From a virus, in the IMG/VR virus record IMGVR_UViG_3300022225_000007, positions 1 to 23,649 of that record: 23,649 bases of DNA; one strand, written 5' to 3'. Position numbers and translations under genes: made by a program. This document shows, piece by piece, positions 7,515 to 12,560 of the stretch. How positions within the stretch are numbered: the first letter of the stretch is position 1; every line of letters starts with the position of its first letter. The notes under the pieces were generated by a model that worked only from the letters and a program-made list of their open reading frames with translations, did no database searches and was not told where the DNA came from.

Positions 7515-7546
7515 CCCCTCCGGTTTTCTTTCACATAAAGGAGGGG
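7515..7546 (+). promoter_or_regulatory. Inverted repeat that could hide a ribosome binding site
   Basis: CCCCTCC (7515-7521) is perfectly complementary to GGAGGGG (7540-7546), which is the ribosome binding site of the Cys-rich gene starting at 7549. The loop is 18 bases. In RNA this would place the Shine-Dalgarno sequence in a seven-base-pair GC-rich stem and could limit translation unless opened by a ribosome or factor. Confidence 0.45.
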
Positions 7547-7548
7547 AT

Positions 7549-7899
7549 ATGAAAAGGGGAATACCAATGAACAAAGATGTAGGGGAGAAGTGTATCTTTT
7601 GCTTTAGGGATACCTCCTTTGGCTCTGGCAGGTTTGTTAATAGGATACCAGCCAGCGATGATGAGTATGATGGTTGGGCTTGTCCAGAATGTATGGCGTA
7701 TGAATGTGATCGGTGCAATAAACCGATTGGTCTGGATTGTGATATCGATTGGGAAGATGAGAAGATACATGAAGAATGTCTAACTCCAGAGGAGCATATA
7801 AAATACGAGAAGGAATTAGACCCATGGATATCACCAAACAAGAAACATGCAAGGCGGCACGGTGCGGTGAAACTCGGTATTTTAAGGAGAGGATTATAA
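7549..7899 (+). CDS. Cys-cluster (zinc-binding) protein, 116 aa
   Basis: A 116-residue protein with several metal-ligand pairs: CIFC (15-18), CPEC and CDRC in the middle, and a later Cys in HEEC. This resembles two linked zinc knuckles or a LIM-like treble clef, folds that mediate protein or nucleic-acid contacts. A basic C-terminus follows (KKHARRHGAVKLGILRR). ATG 7549 is preceded by a very strong AAAGGAGGGG, itself part of an inverted repeat. An upstream in-frame start at 7363 would overlap the winged-helix gene and is rejected. The TAA overlaps the ATG of the next tiny open frame (TAATG). Function unknown. Confidence 0.75.
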   Translation: MKRGIPMNKDVGEKCIFCFRDTSFGSGRFVNRIPASDDEYDGWACPECMAYECDRCNKPIGLDCDIDWEDEKIHEECLTPEEHIKYEKELDPWISPNKKHARRHGAVKLGILRRGL

Positions 7900-7952
7900 T
7901 GAGTAGCCTTTGTGACAAGGAGTTAGTCAACGCGGTGTGTAGAGCAAGCTGA
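7899..7952 (+). CDS. Possible 17-residue leader peptide
   Basis: A minimal open frame, MSSLCDKELVNAVCRAS, with a good AAGGAGAGG seven bases upstream. It starts on the stop of the gene before (TAATG) and ends on the start of the next (TGATG at 7950-7954). The following gene has no ribosome binding site of its own, so this frame may serve mainly to deliver ribosomes to it. Whether the peptide itself does anything cannot be told. Confidence 0.4.
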   Translation: MSSLCDKELVNAVCRAS

Positions 7953-8164
7953 TGAAGGGGTACATGATTAGAAGGCCAAGAGGGGGAGGTCACGAGTACA
8001 TTTGTTATAGAGGGGGTGGCGTTCGGGTGTTCGGGTCGAAGTCAGCGGTGATTCGATACCTACATTTGCGTGGCTTGGATATGAAAATTAATTCACGAAA
8101 CATTCACGAGTTGACGACAATTCAAATACAGGAGTGCAAACGTAATGGCAAAAATGAAGGATAA
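7952..8164 (+). CDS. Small basic hypothetical protein (70 aa)
   Basis: A 70-residue basic protein. Its first 40 residues are strand-like with glycine turns (RRPRGGGHEYICYRGGGVRVFGSKSAVIRYL). The rest is helical. The pI should be high, so nucleic-acid binding is possible but not shown. It begins on the stop of the 17-residue frame and overlaps the next gene by 20 bases. Not recognised. Confidence 0.58.
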   Translation: MKGYMIRRPRGGGHEYICYRGGGVRVFGSKSAVIRYLHLRGLDMKINSRNIHELTTIQIQECKRNGKNEG

Positions 8165-8372
8165 GCTGTTGTTGAAGACAAAACAGGGGTCAGTGTCGTT
8201 TACGCCAGAGAAGCTGGCTTGCTTTCGTGATGCTTTCGAGAGCGCGGAGGATACAATCTTTGTGTTCGAGGGGAAGCATTACCTGAAGGGGTACGCTAAG
8301 TATATGATTGAATACATGGAGGGCTTGTGGTCTACGGACGACAGAAATAAGCAGGAGAGGCATGATGGTTGA
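8145..8372 (+). CDS. Small hypothetical protein (75 aa)
   Basis: A 75-residue protein with CAGGAG ten bases before ATG 8145. The sequence reads as two strands (KLLLKTKQGSVSF), a helix, a strand pair (TIFVFEGKHYL) and an acidic helix. It resembles small phage accessory proteins in size and setting, but I recognise no family. It overlaps its neighbours on both sides by a few bases, so it is part of the same small-gene run. Confidence 0.6.
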   Translation: MAKMKDKLLLKTKQGSVSFTPEKLACFRDAFESAEDTIFVFEGKHYLKGYAKYMIEYMEGLWSTDDRNKQERHDG

Positions 8373-8580
8373 TGTGAAATGTCTTAAATGTGGTGGTGAA
8401 GAATTTTGGGGAGTCGAGTTCGATGGGTACTGTCTTCAGTGTAAGACGTGCAAGAATACATGGAACTCAAAGTATTCATTCTTCTTAGCGAGAAACAATG
8501 ATGAAGAAGATCAAACCAAGAAGGATCAAGCCAAGAAGGGGGGTGATACCGCTACTACGGAAGGGAGGGCCGCATCGTAA
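8365..8580 (+). CDS. Small zinc-ribbon protein (71 aa)
   Basis: A zinc ribbon with Cys6/Cys9 (CLKCGG) and Cys26/Cys29 (CKTC), followed by NTWNSKY and a charged, probably disordered tail rich in Lys, Gln, Asp and Gly. The pattern resembles TFIIS/RPB9-like or transposase-type ribbons that contact nucleic acid. ATG 8365 sits seven bases after GGAGAGG; ATG 8362 is also possible. It is one of several tiny Cys-cluster proteins in this window. Confidence 0.66.
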   Translation: MVDVKCLKCGGEEFWGVEFDGYCLQCKTCKNTWNSKYSFFLARNNDEEDQTKKDQAKKGGDTATTEGRAAS

Positions 8581-8627
8581 AACGCGCAAGGCGGAGCGGA
8601 GGGCTATCAAAATAAAAGGATACAACT

Positions 8628-8939
8628 ATGACCACTGACCCTCTTTTTGCCGTGACTATAAACGACAAGGGTGAAATGAATGTTATCGTTCGTAAAGATT
8701 TTTGGGAGCAGGATGATAAGGACGTATTGTTTGCGGTCGTTACGATTGCGACATTTGTGTTGAGTGCTAACGACTCAGTGTTGGAAGCCAAGCAGAGGTT
8801 TATAGATGCTTGCAGTGATGCAGTAGATCTTGGGAATGAGGATGTTGTTCCGAGCGAACTGATTGAGTTGCGAAAAAGTCTGTTCGACTTTGACGACATC
8901 CCGGATTTCATACATCCATCGAGTAAGGGGATTCATTAA
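8628..8939 (+). CDS. Hypothetical acidic protein (103 aa)
   Basis: A 103-residue acidic protein with AAAGGA before ATG 8628. Strand-like start (LFAVTINDKGEMNVIV), then a hydrophobic helix (VLFAVVTIATFVLSA, about 33-47) that is borderline for a membrane segment but flanked by acidic residues, then helices and a Phe/Asp-rich end (FDFDDIPDF). I do not recognise it. It is the last gene of the accessory run and lies 39 bases before the integrase. Confidence 0.6.
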   Translation: MTTDPLFAVTINDKGEMNVIVRKDFWEQDDKDVLFAVVTIATFVLSANDSVLEAKQRFIDACSDAVDLGNEDVVPSELIELRKSLFDFDDIPDFIHPSSKGIH

Positions 8940-8978
8940 TCGGTAATAAATCCATGTTGTAATCAAACAGGGGGGGTT

Positions 8979-9980
8979 ATGTTAAAGATCACATCCCGTG
9001 GGGGGATTCTATATGTAGTTGGCTCAGTCAATGGCAATCGTGTTCGCCAGAGTACGGGGCTTAGTGTTGGGAATAAGGCGGAGGCTGAACTTGTTAGAGC
9101 CAATATGGAGTTGGCTTTGTTTAGGGGTGATTCTTTGTGCGGTGGCGTGGGCGCTAAGAGTTTCAAGTCGGTATGCGAATCGTATGAGAAGCGGAGAGGT
9201 GGGATTAGTAAGACGCAAAAGGGGAACATCGACAGGCTGTTGCGTTACTGGGGTTCCACCCATGTTGATGACATCAATCAGTTCTTGGTTGATAGGTACG
9301 TTGCTGATGTGCATTGCAATAATAAAGATGGAACTATTCGGCGTGAGTTGAATACGATGAAGGCCATCTTGAACTACGGTGCGGAGCGTGGCTTGTGCAA
9401 GGAAGCCAGATTTGGGTTACCGCCTGATGGGGAAGGGCGCACTCGGTACTTGAGTAGTGACGAGAGGAGCGAGGTTCTGGCGTGCTTGGGTGGTATCGAG
9501 GAACTTAGTGACAAGGTAAGTCCTATAAAGAGGGAGCTTATATTCCTGCTTTACTGTGGCGCACGGCTGTCGGAGATGCGAACCTTGTTATGGGGTGCTG
9601 TGGATGAGGACTCTGTAGTGCTTGTGAGTATTAAGGGGAACAAGCGTAAGAAGAAGACGAGAAGAGTGCCACTGCACCATAGGGTTGTTAATACTTTAGG
9701 CGTGCGTGGTGAGCCAACTGAACTTGTGTTTACCAAGGGGGGCGGGAATATGTGGGATAAGACAGCGTTCTATCACGAGTTTCATAAGGTTATGAGTTGT
9801 GCAGGTATCAGTGACTTTACTCCGCATGATTGCAGGCATACGTTCGCAAGCCATTTGGTGATGGGCGGGGCAGACTTGCGTACTGTCGCTGAGTTGTTGG
9901 GGCATAGCACCATGAGTATGGTGATGCGTTATTCACACTTATCAAGGGGGCATCTTGAAGATGCTATTAAAAAATTATGA
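8979..9980 (+). CDS. int: Tyrosine recombinase / phage integrase
   Basis: A 333-residue tyrosine recombinase that would integrate and, with helpers, excise the phage DNA. The catalytic set is complete: Arg196 (GARLSEMR), a lysine in the KRKKKTRRVPL beta-hairpin, His283 and Arg286 (HDCRHTF), His309 (LLGHS) and nucleophile Tyr318 (MRYSHLS). The N-terminal part contains an arm/core-binding domain (about 55-150) with SKTQKGNIDRLLRYW and TIRRELNTMKAILNYG. Length is normal for a compact phage integrase. GGGGGGG precedes ATG 8979. The stop overlaps the next gene as ATGA. An attachment site is expected nearby, most likely just downstream, but I could not identify a core. Confidence 0.95.
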   Translation: MLKITSRGGILYVVGSVNGNRVRQSTGLSVGNKAEAELVRANMELALFRGDSLCGGVGAKSFKSVCESYEKRRGGISKTQKGNIDRLLRYWGSTHVDDINQFLVDRYVADVHCNNKDGTIRRELNTMKAILNYGAERGLCKEARFGLPPDGEGRTRYLSSDERSEVLACLGGIEELSDKVSPIKRELIFLLYCGARLSEMRTLLWGAVDEDSVVLVSIKGNKRKKKTRRVPLHHRVVNTLGVRGEPTELVFTKGGGNMWDKTAFYHEFHKVMSCAGISDFTPHDCRHTFASHLVMGGADLRTVAELLGHSTMSMVMRYSHLSRGHLEDAIKKL

Positions 9981-10297
9981 CTGATAAAGAAAATATCGAT
10001 TTTGCGAAACAAGCATTCGTTGATGACGAGACCCATCAGAAACTCCAAGCCATGAGGTATGAAGGGTGGTTGGATAGAGAGATCTTAGAGTATGCGGGGA
10101 TGTTGATCGAGCAGATCAAGTTCCTTGAGACGCAGTACAATCACAGTGAGTCAGAGAATACGAGGGATGCACTTGTTGACAGCATCGATGATAAGAAGGG
10201 GATGTTGGTTTCTTGTATATCAGAATTATCTGGAGCAAATCACATCATCGAGATCGATGCACTCGCGAAAAAACTGATGACCACCGACACCTCGTAA
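9977..10297 (+). CDS. Hypothetical helical protein downstream of integrase (106 aa)
   Basis: A 106-residue acidic, almost wholly helical protein with probable coiled coil (about 40-100). It starts on the integrase stop (ATGA), so it is translated from the same message. Small proteins in this position are sometimes recombination directionality factors, but those are usually basic DNA binders and this one is acidic with no visible helix-turn-helix. Function unknown. Confidence 0.68.
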   Translation: MTDKENIDFAKQAFVDDETHQKLQAMRYEGWLDREILEYAGMLIEQIKFLETQYNHSESENTRDALVDSIDDKKGMLVSCISELSGANHIIEIDALAKKLMTTDTS

Positions 10298-10326
10298 AGC
10301 TAATCCCGCATCTGCAGGATTAGCTT
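10297..10326. terminator. Inverted repeat between convergent operons (possible bidirectional terminator)
   Basis: AAGCTAATCC (10297-10306) pairs perfectly with GGATTAGCTT (10317-10326) around a ten-base loop. It begins at the last base of the integrase-operon gene and faces the leftward lipoprotein genes, the right place for a shared terminator. Neither strand has a T-run right after the stem, so it may need a factor, or may instead belong to the phage attachment region. Confidence 0.5.
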
Positions 10327-10364
10327 CCCGTTGGGGGCGTGAGGTGATGTCCGAGAGGAGAAAA

Positions 10365-10583
10365 TTAGTTTGTCGAGTTGTCGTTGTCCTCATCCCCATC
10401 ATCTGATGTGTTGCCATCATCTCCATCATCTGACGAGTTGTCATCATCCCCATCATTTGATGTGTCGGAACAATCCAAGGTATCTTGTCCAACACAAATA
10501 TTTGTACCGCCTGAGCTAACCTCTACCTTCGTACAGCCAATCGCAAAAAGCGCTATCAAAATAATAAAAAATAATCTCATCAT
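10365..10583 (-). CDS. Small lipoprotein with acidic repeats (72 aa)
   Basis: A 72-residue predicted lipoprotein. It begins MMRLFFIILIALFAIGC, a hydrophobic signal with a lipobox ending at Cys17, so it should be lipid-anchored after signal peptidase II cleavage. The mature part has CVGQDTLDC (possible disulfide) and then three copies of a nine-residue Asp/Ser/Gly/Asn repeat encoded by 27-bp tandem DNA repeats. The acidic tail could bind cations or act as a flexible spacer. AGAGGAGAAAG precedes the start, and its ATG overlaps the stop of the next upstream lipoprotein gene. Phage lipoproteins of this size are often spanin subunits or superinfection-exclusion proteins; a Pro-rich Rz1 pattern is absent. 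Confidence 0.75.
   Translation of the reverse strand: MMRLFFIILIALFAIGCTKVEVSSGGTNICVGQDTLDCSDTSNDGDDDNSSDDGDDGNTSDDGDEDNDNSTN
10387..10467. repeat. Three tandem 27-bp repeats inside the lipoprotein gene
   Basis: Units at 10387-10413, 10414-10440 and 10441-10467 are near-identical and in frame, each coding nine residues of the pattern x-x-S-x-D-G-D-D/E-x on the minus strand. In-frame tandem repeats of this kind can gain or lose copies. Confidence 0.85.
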
Positions 10584-10705
10584 AATTCTTCTTTCTCCTC
10601 TAATCGTATTGAAGCTCCTAATTCCCAATCAATAAAGTCAATTGCCACCATCGTAGAACATCCAGACAGCAGAACTACTAACAGCAGTAATATTGATATT
10701 TTCAT
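10580..10705 (-). CDS. Tiny lipoprotein (41 aa)
   Basis: A 41-residue lipoprotein gene, easily missed because of its size. It begins MKISILLLLVVLLSGC, a short signal with a classic LSGC lipobox at Cys16, and the mature part is only 26 residues, ending in charged residues (RLEEKEEL). GGGAGAAG lies just before ATG 10705, and its TGA overlaps the ATG of the next lipoprotein (ATGATGA), so the two are translationally coupled. Size and position fit an outer-membrane spanin (Rz1-like) or an exclusion lipoprotein; neither is proven. Confidence 0.72.
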   Translation of the reverse strand: MKISILLLLVVLLSGCSTMVAIDFIDWELGASIRLEEKEEL

Positions 10706-10727
10706 CTCTTCTCCCGAAAAAACTTTG

Positions 10728-10934
10728 CTAAACAGTCCAATAATCCCATACAGCTATTAAACCACTAATCAAAATAAAAATAAACAGTCCGACAGTGGTA
10801 AGAAGTGCAAAAAAAGTGGTGAAAACAGAGTTTGATGGTAGGAAAAATGGCTTGGCGTCCCGCAGACCAAAACGGAAGCCCAAGTCTGCTTCCGTAAAAG
10901 CCTCCGCAGGCTTCCGCAAACCCTTAAAATACAA
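10728..10934 (-). CDS. Possible small membrane protein (68 aa)
   Basis: A 68-residue frame with one convincing membrane segment near its end (TVGLFIFILISGLIAVW). It starts with TTG directly after the stop of the 24-residue frame upstream, with AAGG as a weak binding site; no in-frame ATG exists, so the start is doubtful. Its first third is encoded partly by one copy of a 24-bp direct repeat. Position between a basic peptide and two lipoprotein genes, on the same strand, would fit a holin or inner-membrane spanin role, but the pattern of one C-terminal helix is not typical. Low confidence. Confidence 0.4.
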   Translation of the reverse strand: MYFKGLRKPAEAFTEADLGFRFGLRDAKPFFLPSNSVFTTFFALLTTVGLFIFILISGLIAVWDYWTV

Positions 10935-10973
10935 TCACTTGGCCTTAGCCTGCTTCCGTAAAAGCCTCCGCAG
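10886..10973. repeat. Pair of perfect 24-bp direct repeats
   Basis: Identical 24-base copies lie at 10886-10909 and 10950-10973, 64 bases apart start to start; each begins CTGC and ends GCAG. The first copy is also bracketed by the inverted pair CGGAAGCC (10873-10880) and GGCTTCCG (10909-10916). They could be recombinase or replication-protein sites, or the trace of a local duplication of the small basic frame. Confidence 0.85.
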
Positions 10974-11009
10974 TTTTGTTTGGCTTGGGGTCGGCAGGTA
11001 CGTTACCAT
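10935..11009 (-). CDS. Possible 24-residue basic peptide
   Basis: A 24-codon frame starting MVTYLPTPSQTKLRRLL and ending in RKQAKAK, strongly basic and likely an amphipathic helix in its second half. ATAGGAGAG lies nine bases before ATG 11009, and the ATG overlaps the end of the YkgJ-like gene, as with other coupled genes here. It fills the gap to the small membrane gene. A tiny nucleic-acid-binding or membrane-active peptide is possible; so is a chance frame. Confidence 0.4.
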   Translation of the reverse strand: MVTYLPTPSQTKLRRLLRKQAKAK

Positions 11010-11221
11010 GGGATGCGCTCTCCTATTGAACACTTAGCGACAGCGCAGTGGATTAAGCCAACTTCTTTTGGTAATGTATCATCTAAGCGACAGGCTATGG
11101 GTCGTATATCGTAGATGCCACATAGATCCTCGTCTGTTAGGTATTGGCATCTTATGATTTCGTGTGTCTTTAGGTCTACGCGCTTACAGCACGCGCCGTT
11201 GCAATCAGTGCAGTCAGCCAT
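11003..11221 (-). CDS. YkgJ-like Cys-cluster protein (72 aa)
   Basis: A 72-residue member of the YkgJ / UPF0153 type of Zn/Fe-cluster proteins. The signature C-x2-C-x3-CC is at residues 4, 7, 11 and 12 (CTDCNGACC), followed by the conserved CQYLTDEDLCGIYDIRPIACR. Family members bind metal or Fe-S clusters; their reaction is not known. Typical proteins are 85-130 residues, so this is a short version. Its ATG lies inside the end of the nuclease gene (8-base overlap) with no separate binding site, implying coupling. Confidence 0.82.
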   Translation of the reverse strand: MADCTDCNGACCKRVDLKTHEIIRCQYLTDEDLCGIYDIRPIACRLDDTLPKEVGLIHCAVAKCSIGERIPW

Positions 11222-11591
11222 CGGAGCTAATGGAGGTGGAGTTAAGCCAAGCCAGATATAGCTCGATGAAATCTTCGAGGCGGATCAGTGTGTATGCGTC
11301 CTCGATCTTTTGGCGATTACGCCTATTGATGACAACGGGAATAGCATCAGGCGGCGAGTTGGCTTGGGCTTGGCGGAGAGCACCTGGAAAGTCCAGCTTC
11401 TCGACGCGCTTAGCCTCTATCGATAGGTGGGGCAAGCCAGTTAGATCTTCCTGCCCTTGAGCGCGGTCGTGAAATTGCTGGGTCAGGCAGGTACGGTGTA
11501 CTTCTAAGCCAGTGTGGTCGCGGAAGAACTTGGCTAGTTCACGCTCGAATGCGTGGCCTTTGGCTCGTATGGTCTTGATATTAGGGGGCAT
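11214..11591 (-). CDS. PD-(D/E)XK nuclease, Holliday-junction-resolvase-like
   Basis: A 125-residue nuclease of the restriction-endonuclease-like fold. Visible catalytic pattern: Glu16 (HAFEREL), Asp49 (EDLTGLP), then Glu59-x-Lys61 (SIEAKRVEKL), followed by QAQANSPPDAIPVVINRRNR. This order matches phage resolvase-like proteins that cut branched DNA during recombination or packaging. The protein is cytoplasmic and of normal length for this small class. ATG 11591 overlaps the end of the HTH/zinc gene by 11 bases; GGGTGA upstream is a usable binding site. Other PD-(D/E)XK roles, such as host-DNA degradation, cannot be excluded. Confidence 0.82.
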   Translation of the reverse strand: MPPNIKTIRAKGHAFERELAKFFRDHTGLEVHRTCLTQQFHDRAQGQEDLTGLPHLSIEAKRVEKLDFPGALRQAQANSPPDAIPVVINRRNRQKIEDAYTLIRLEDFIELYLAWLNSTSISSDG

Positions 11592-11886
11592 CTAGGTCAC
11601 CCGTGAGCTGTCGTTTCTTGCATCTATCGCATACGTACTGCCATTTAGGGCGTGGCTTATCTGAAGCGCAGACAACACAAGGCCGCGTCCACTTTTCCTG
11701 TCGAAAGCTCTCAGCTACGACATATTTAGCGGCTTCATAGTGGGCGAGACCTTCTCTCATTAGGATTCGCCTTAGTGTGTCAACGCAACAGCCAATGTGG
11801 ATGGCTAATTCTTGGTCAGTGAGTTTATCTTTGTTCTTCCTAAGCCAATCACGTTGGGTGTTTGAGATATGTATTCTCTGTGCCAT
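11581..11886 (-). CDS. HTH plus zinc-finger DNA-binding protein (101 aa)
   Basis: A 101-residue protein with an N-terminal helix-turn-helix-like region (about 8-50: TQRDWLRKNKDKLTDQELA, then HIGCCVDTLRRILMREGL), typical of small phage DNA-binding proteins that start with a WLxxN helix. At the C-terminus are two Cys pairs (CVVC and CDRC, about 70-93), a likely zinc finger. It probably binds DNA, as a regulator or as an accessory to the nuclease gene it overlaps. ATG 11886 is preferred: it begins just downstream of the predicted leftward promoter, whereas GTG 11922 would lie upstream of the expected transcript start. No clear ribosome binding site is seen. Confidence 0.7.
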   Translation of the reverse strand: MAQRIHISNTQRDWLRKNKDKLTDQELAIHIGCCVDTLRRILMREGLAHYEAAKYVVAESFRQEKWTRPCVVCASDKPRPKWQYVCDRCKKRQLTGDLDAP

Positions 11887-11920
11887 CGATAACGTGGTGG
11901 TTGGTGTTAAATCCCGGCGC

Positions 11921-11949
11921 ACTGTACCCGAAAGAGATTAGCATATCAA
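11921..11949 (-). promoter_or_regulatory. Leftward sigma70-type promoter
   Basis: On the minus strand, TTGATA (11949-11944), a 17-base spacer and TACAGT (11926-11921) would start transcription near 11914, about 28 bases before the HTH/zinc gene. It would drive the leftward nuclease-lipoprotein operon. Confidence 0.5.
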
Positions 11950-12040
11950 ACACATTAGCGTATTACTATGGTCTAATAGTACGTGGGGAGCCACCCACCA
12001 AGGGTGGCGAGCCACTAAACCCCAAGCCATTTTCATCGGT

Positions 12041-12067
12041 GTCACACCTGTCACACCTGTCACACCC
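12041..12067. repeat. Three tandem 9-bp repeats, iteron-like
   Basis: GTCACACCT occurs at 12041-12049 and 12050-12058, then GTCACACCC at 12059-12067. Related TGCCAC and TGTGACA words and the palindrome CTGTCACAG follow over the next 110 bases. The spacing of just under one helical turn suggests protein binding, at an origin or operator. Confidence 0.7.
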
Positions 12068-12215
12068 TATTTCAACTACATGTTTTTAACAAACACGCGA
12101 AGTAAAAGAGGTGTGCCACCCGTGCCACCTGTGACAACTGTACTAAGTGATTGTATTTTCGATATTTTCTGTCACAGCATGTCCCGGCTTGGCACACCAC
12201 TCCCACGTTACTCAC

Positions 12216-12243
12216 TTGACTTTTCAAAAATCCATGATAAACT
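12216..12243 (+). promoter_or_regulatory. Promoter for candidate small RNA
   Basis: TTGACT (12216-12221), a 16-base spacer and TAAACT (12238-12243). Transcription would start near 12250, followed by about 148 bases to the terminator and no gene in between. Confidence 0.5.
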
Positions 12244-12249
12244 CGCTTT

Positions 12250-12397
12250 TGCTTCACCACCGCAGAGACAGACAACCATCTCTGCTTATCCCTAACGGGA
12301 ACACAGAGATAAGTACCAGATACATAAAGTAAAAGCAAAAGCCACAGATTTCCTCCTAGTAGTCATTGACCCGCGCTAAATACGCGGGTTTTTTTTT
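12250..12397 (+). ncRNA. Candidate structured small RNA (about 148 nt)
   Basis: Between a promoter-like sequence and a strong terminator lies a segment with nested pairing and no reading frame that looks real. A closing stem joins GCTTTTGCTT (12245-12254) to AAGCAAAAGC (12333-12342); transcription from about 12250 would keep at least its inner part. Inside are a hairpin GCAGAGA/TCTCTGC (12262-12268 with 12279-12285) and a small hairpin TCCC-TAAC-GGGA (12289-12300). An alternative pairing, CTTATC with GATAAG (12285-12290 with 12308-12313), would compete with the second. A pyrimidine-rich single-stranded stretch TTTCCTCCT (12350-12358) just before the terminator is complementary to ribosome binding sites. 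It could act in trans on messages or as a leader. I know of no matching RNA family. Confidence 0.5.
12369..12397 (+). terminator. Intrinsic terminator
   Basis: ACCCGCG (12369-12375), a seven-base loop and CGCGGGT (12383-12389), followed by nine T (12389-12397). This is a textbook rho-independent terminator for rightward transcription and the best one in the window. Confidence 0.93.
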
Positions 12398-12410
12398 GCG
12401 TGTCTAAAAG

Positions 12411-12443
12411 GTGTTGACAACACACCCGAAAGTGTCTTACATT
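12411..12443 (+). promoter_or_regulatory. Promoter with palindrome over the -35 box
   Basis: TTGACA at 12414-12419 and TACATT at 12438-12443 (18-base spacer; TTACAT at 17 is the alternative) lie before the zinc-ribbon and endolysin genes. The -35 box is inside the perfect palindrome GTGTTG-A-CAACAC (12411-12423), a likely operator. The design matches the promoter at 2271, where a different palindrome covers the -35 box. Confidence 0.6.
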
Positions 12444-12560
12444 TCGTACTGCTCATGCTCAGGTTAAGCCAGATGGCCAATCCTTATGTAAGTGTTATCC
12501 TTCTCGCGAGCGCCGAGATTCTGGTCGCGCTCACTTATTCAACTAGATCGGAGATAGCAA

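Larger units (their letters stand above)
11887..12560. other. 674-bp intergenic regulatory region
   Basis: No convincing protein gene lies here. Instead it holds a leftward promoter, a GC-rich hairpin (GCCACCC at 11990-11996 with GGGTGGC at 12002-12008), clustered TGTCAC/TGCCAC repeats, a candidate small RNA with promoter and intrinsic terminator, a rightward promoter with a palindrome, and a leader of about 110 bases containing a GAGCGC/GCGCTC stem. Two rightward frames at 12080-12295 and 12147-12332 lack binding sites and are not called. Confidence 0.7.

Noticed and set aside
10795-11037. Rightward 80-residue frame
   Set aside because: It runs against the coupled leftward small genes, crosses the 24-bp repeats and lacks a binding site; its basic sequence comes from the repeats.
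12041-12067. CRISPR array
   Set aside because: The repeats are only 9 bp, directly adjacent and without spacers; no cas genes are present. The Cas4-like nuclease belongs to a phage recombination set.
12080-12338. Small frames on both strands in the regulatory region
   Set aside because: None has a good ribosome binding site or plausible protein, and they cover the promoter and stems of the candidate small RNA.
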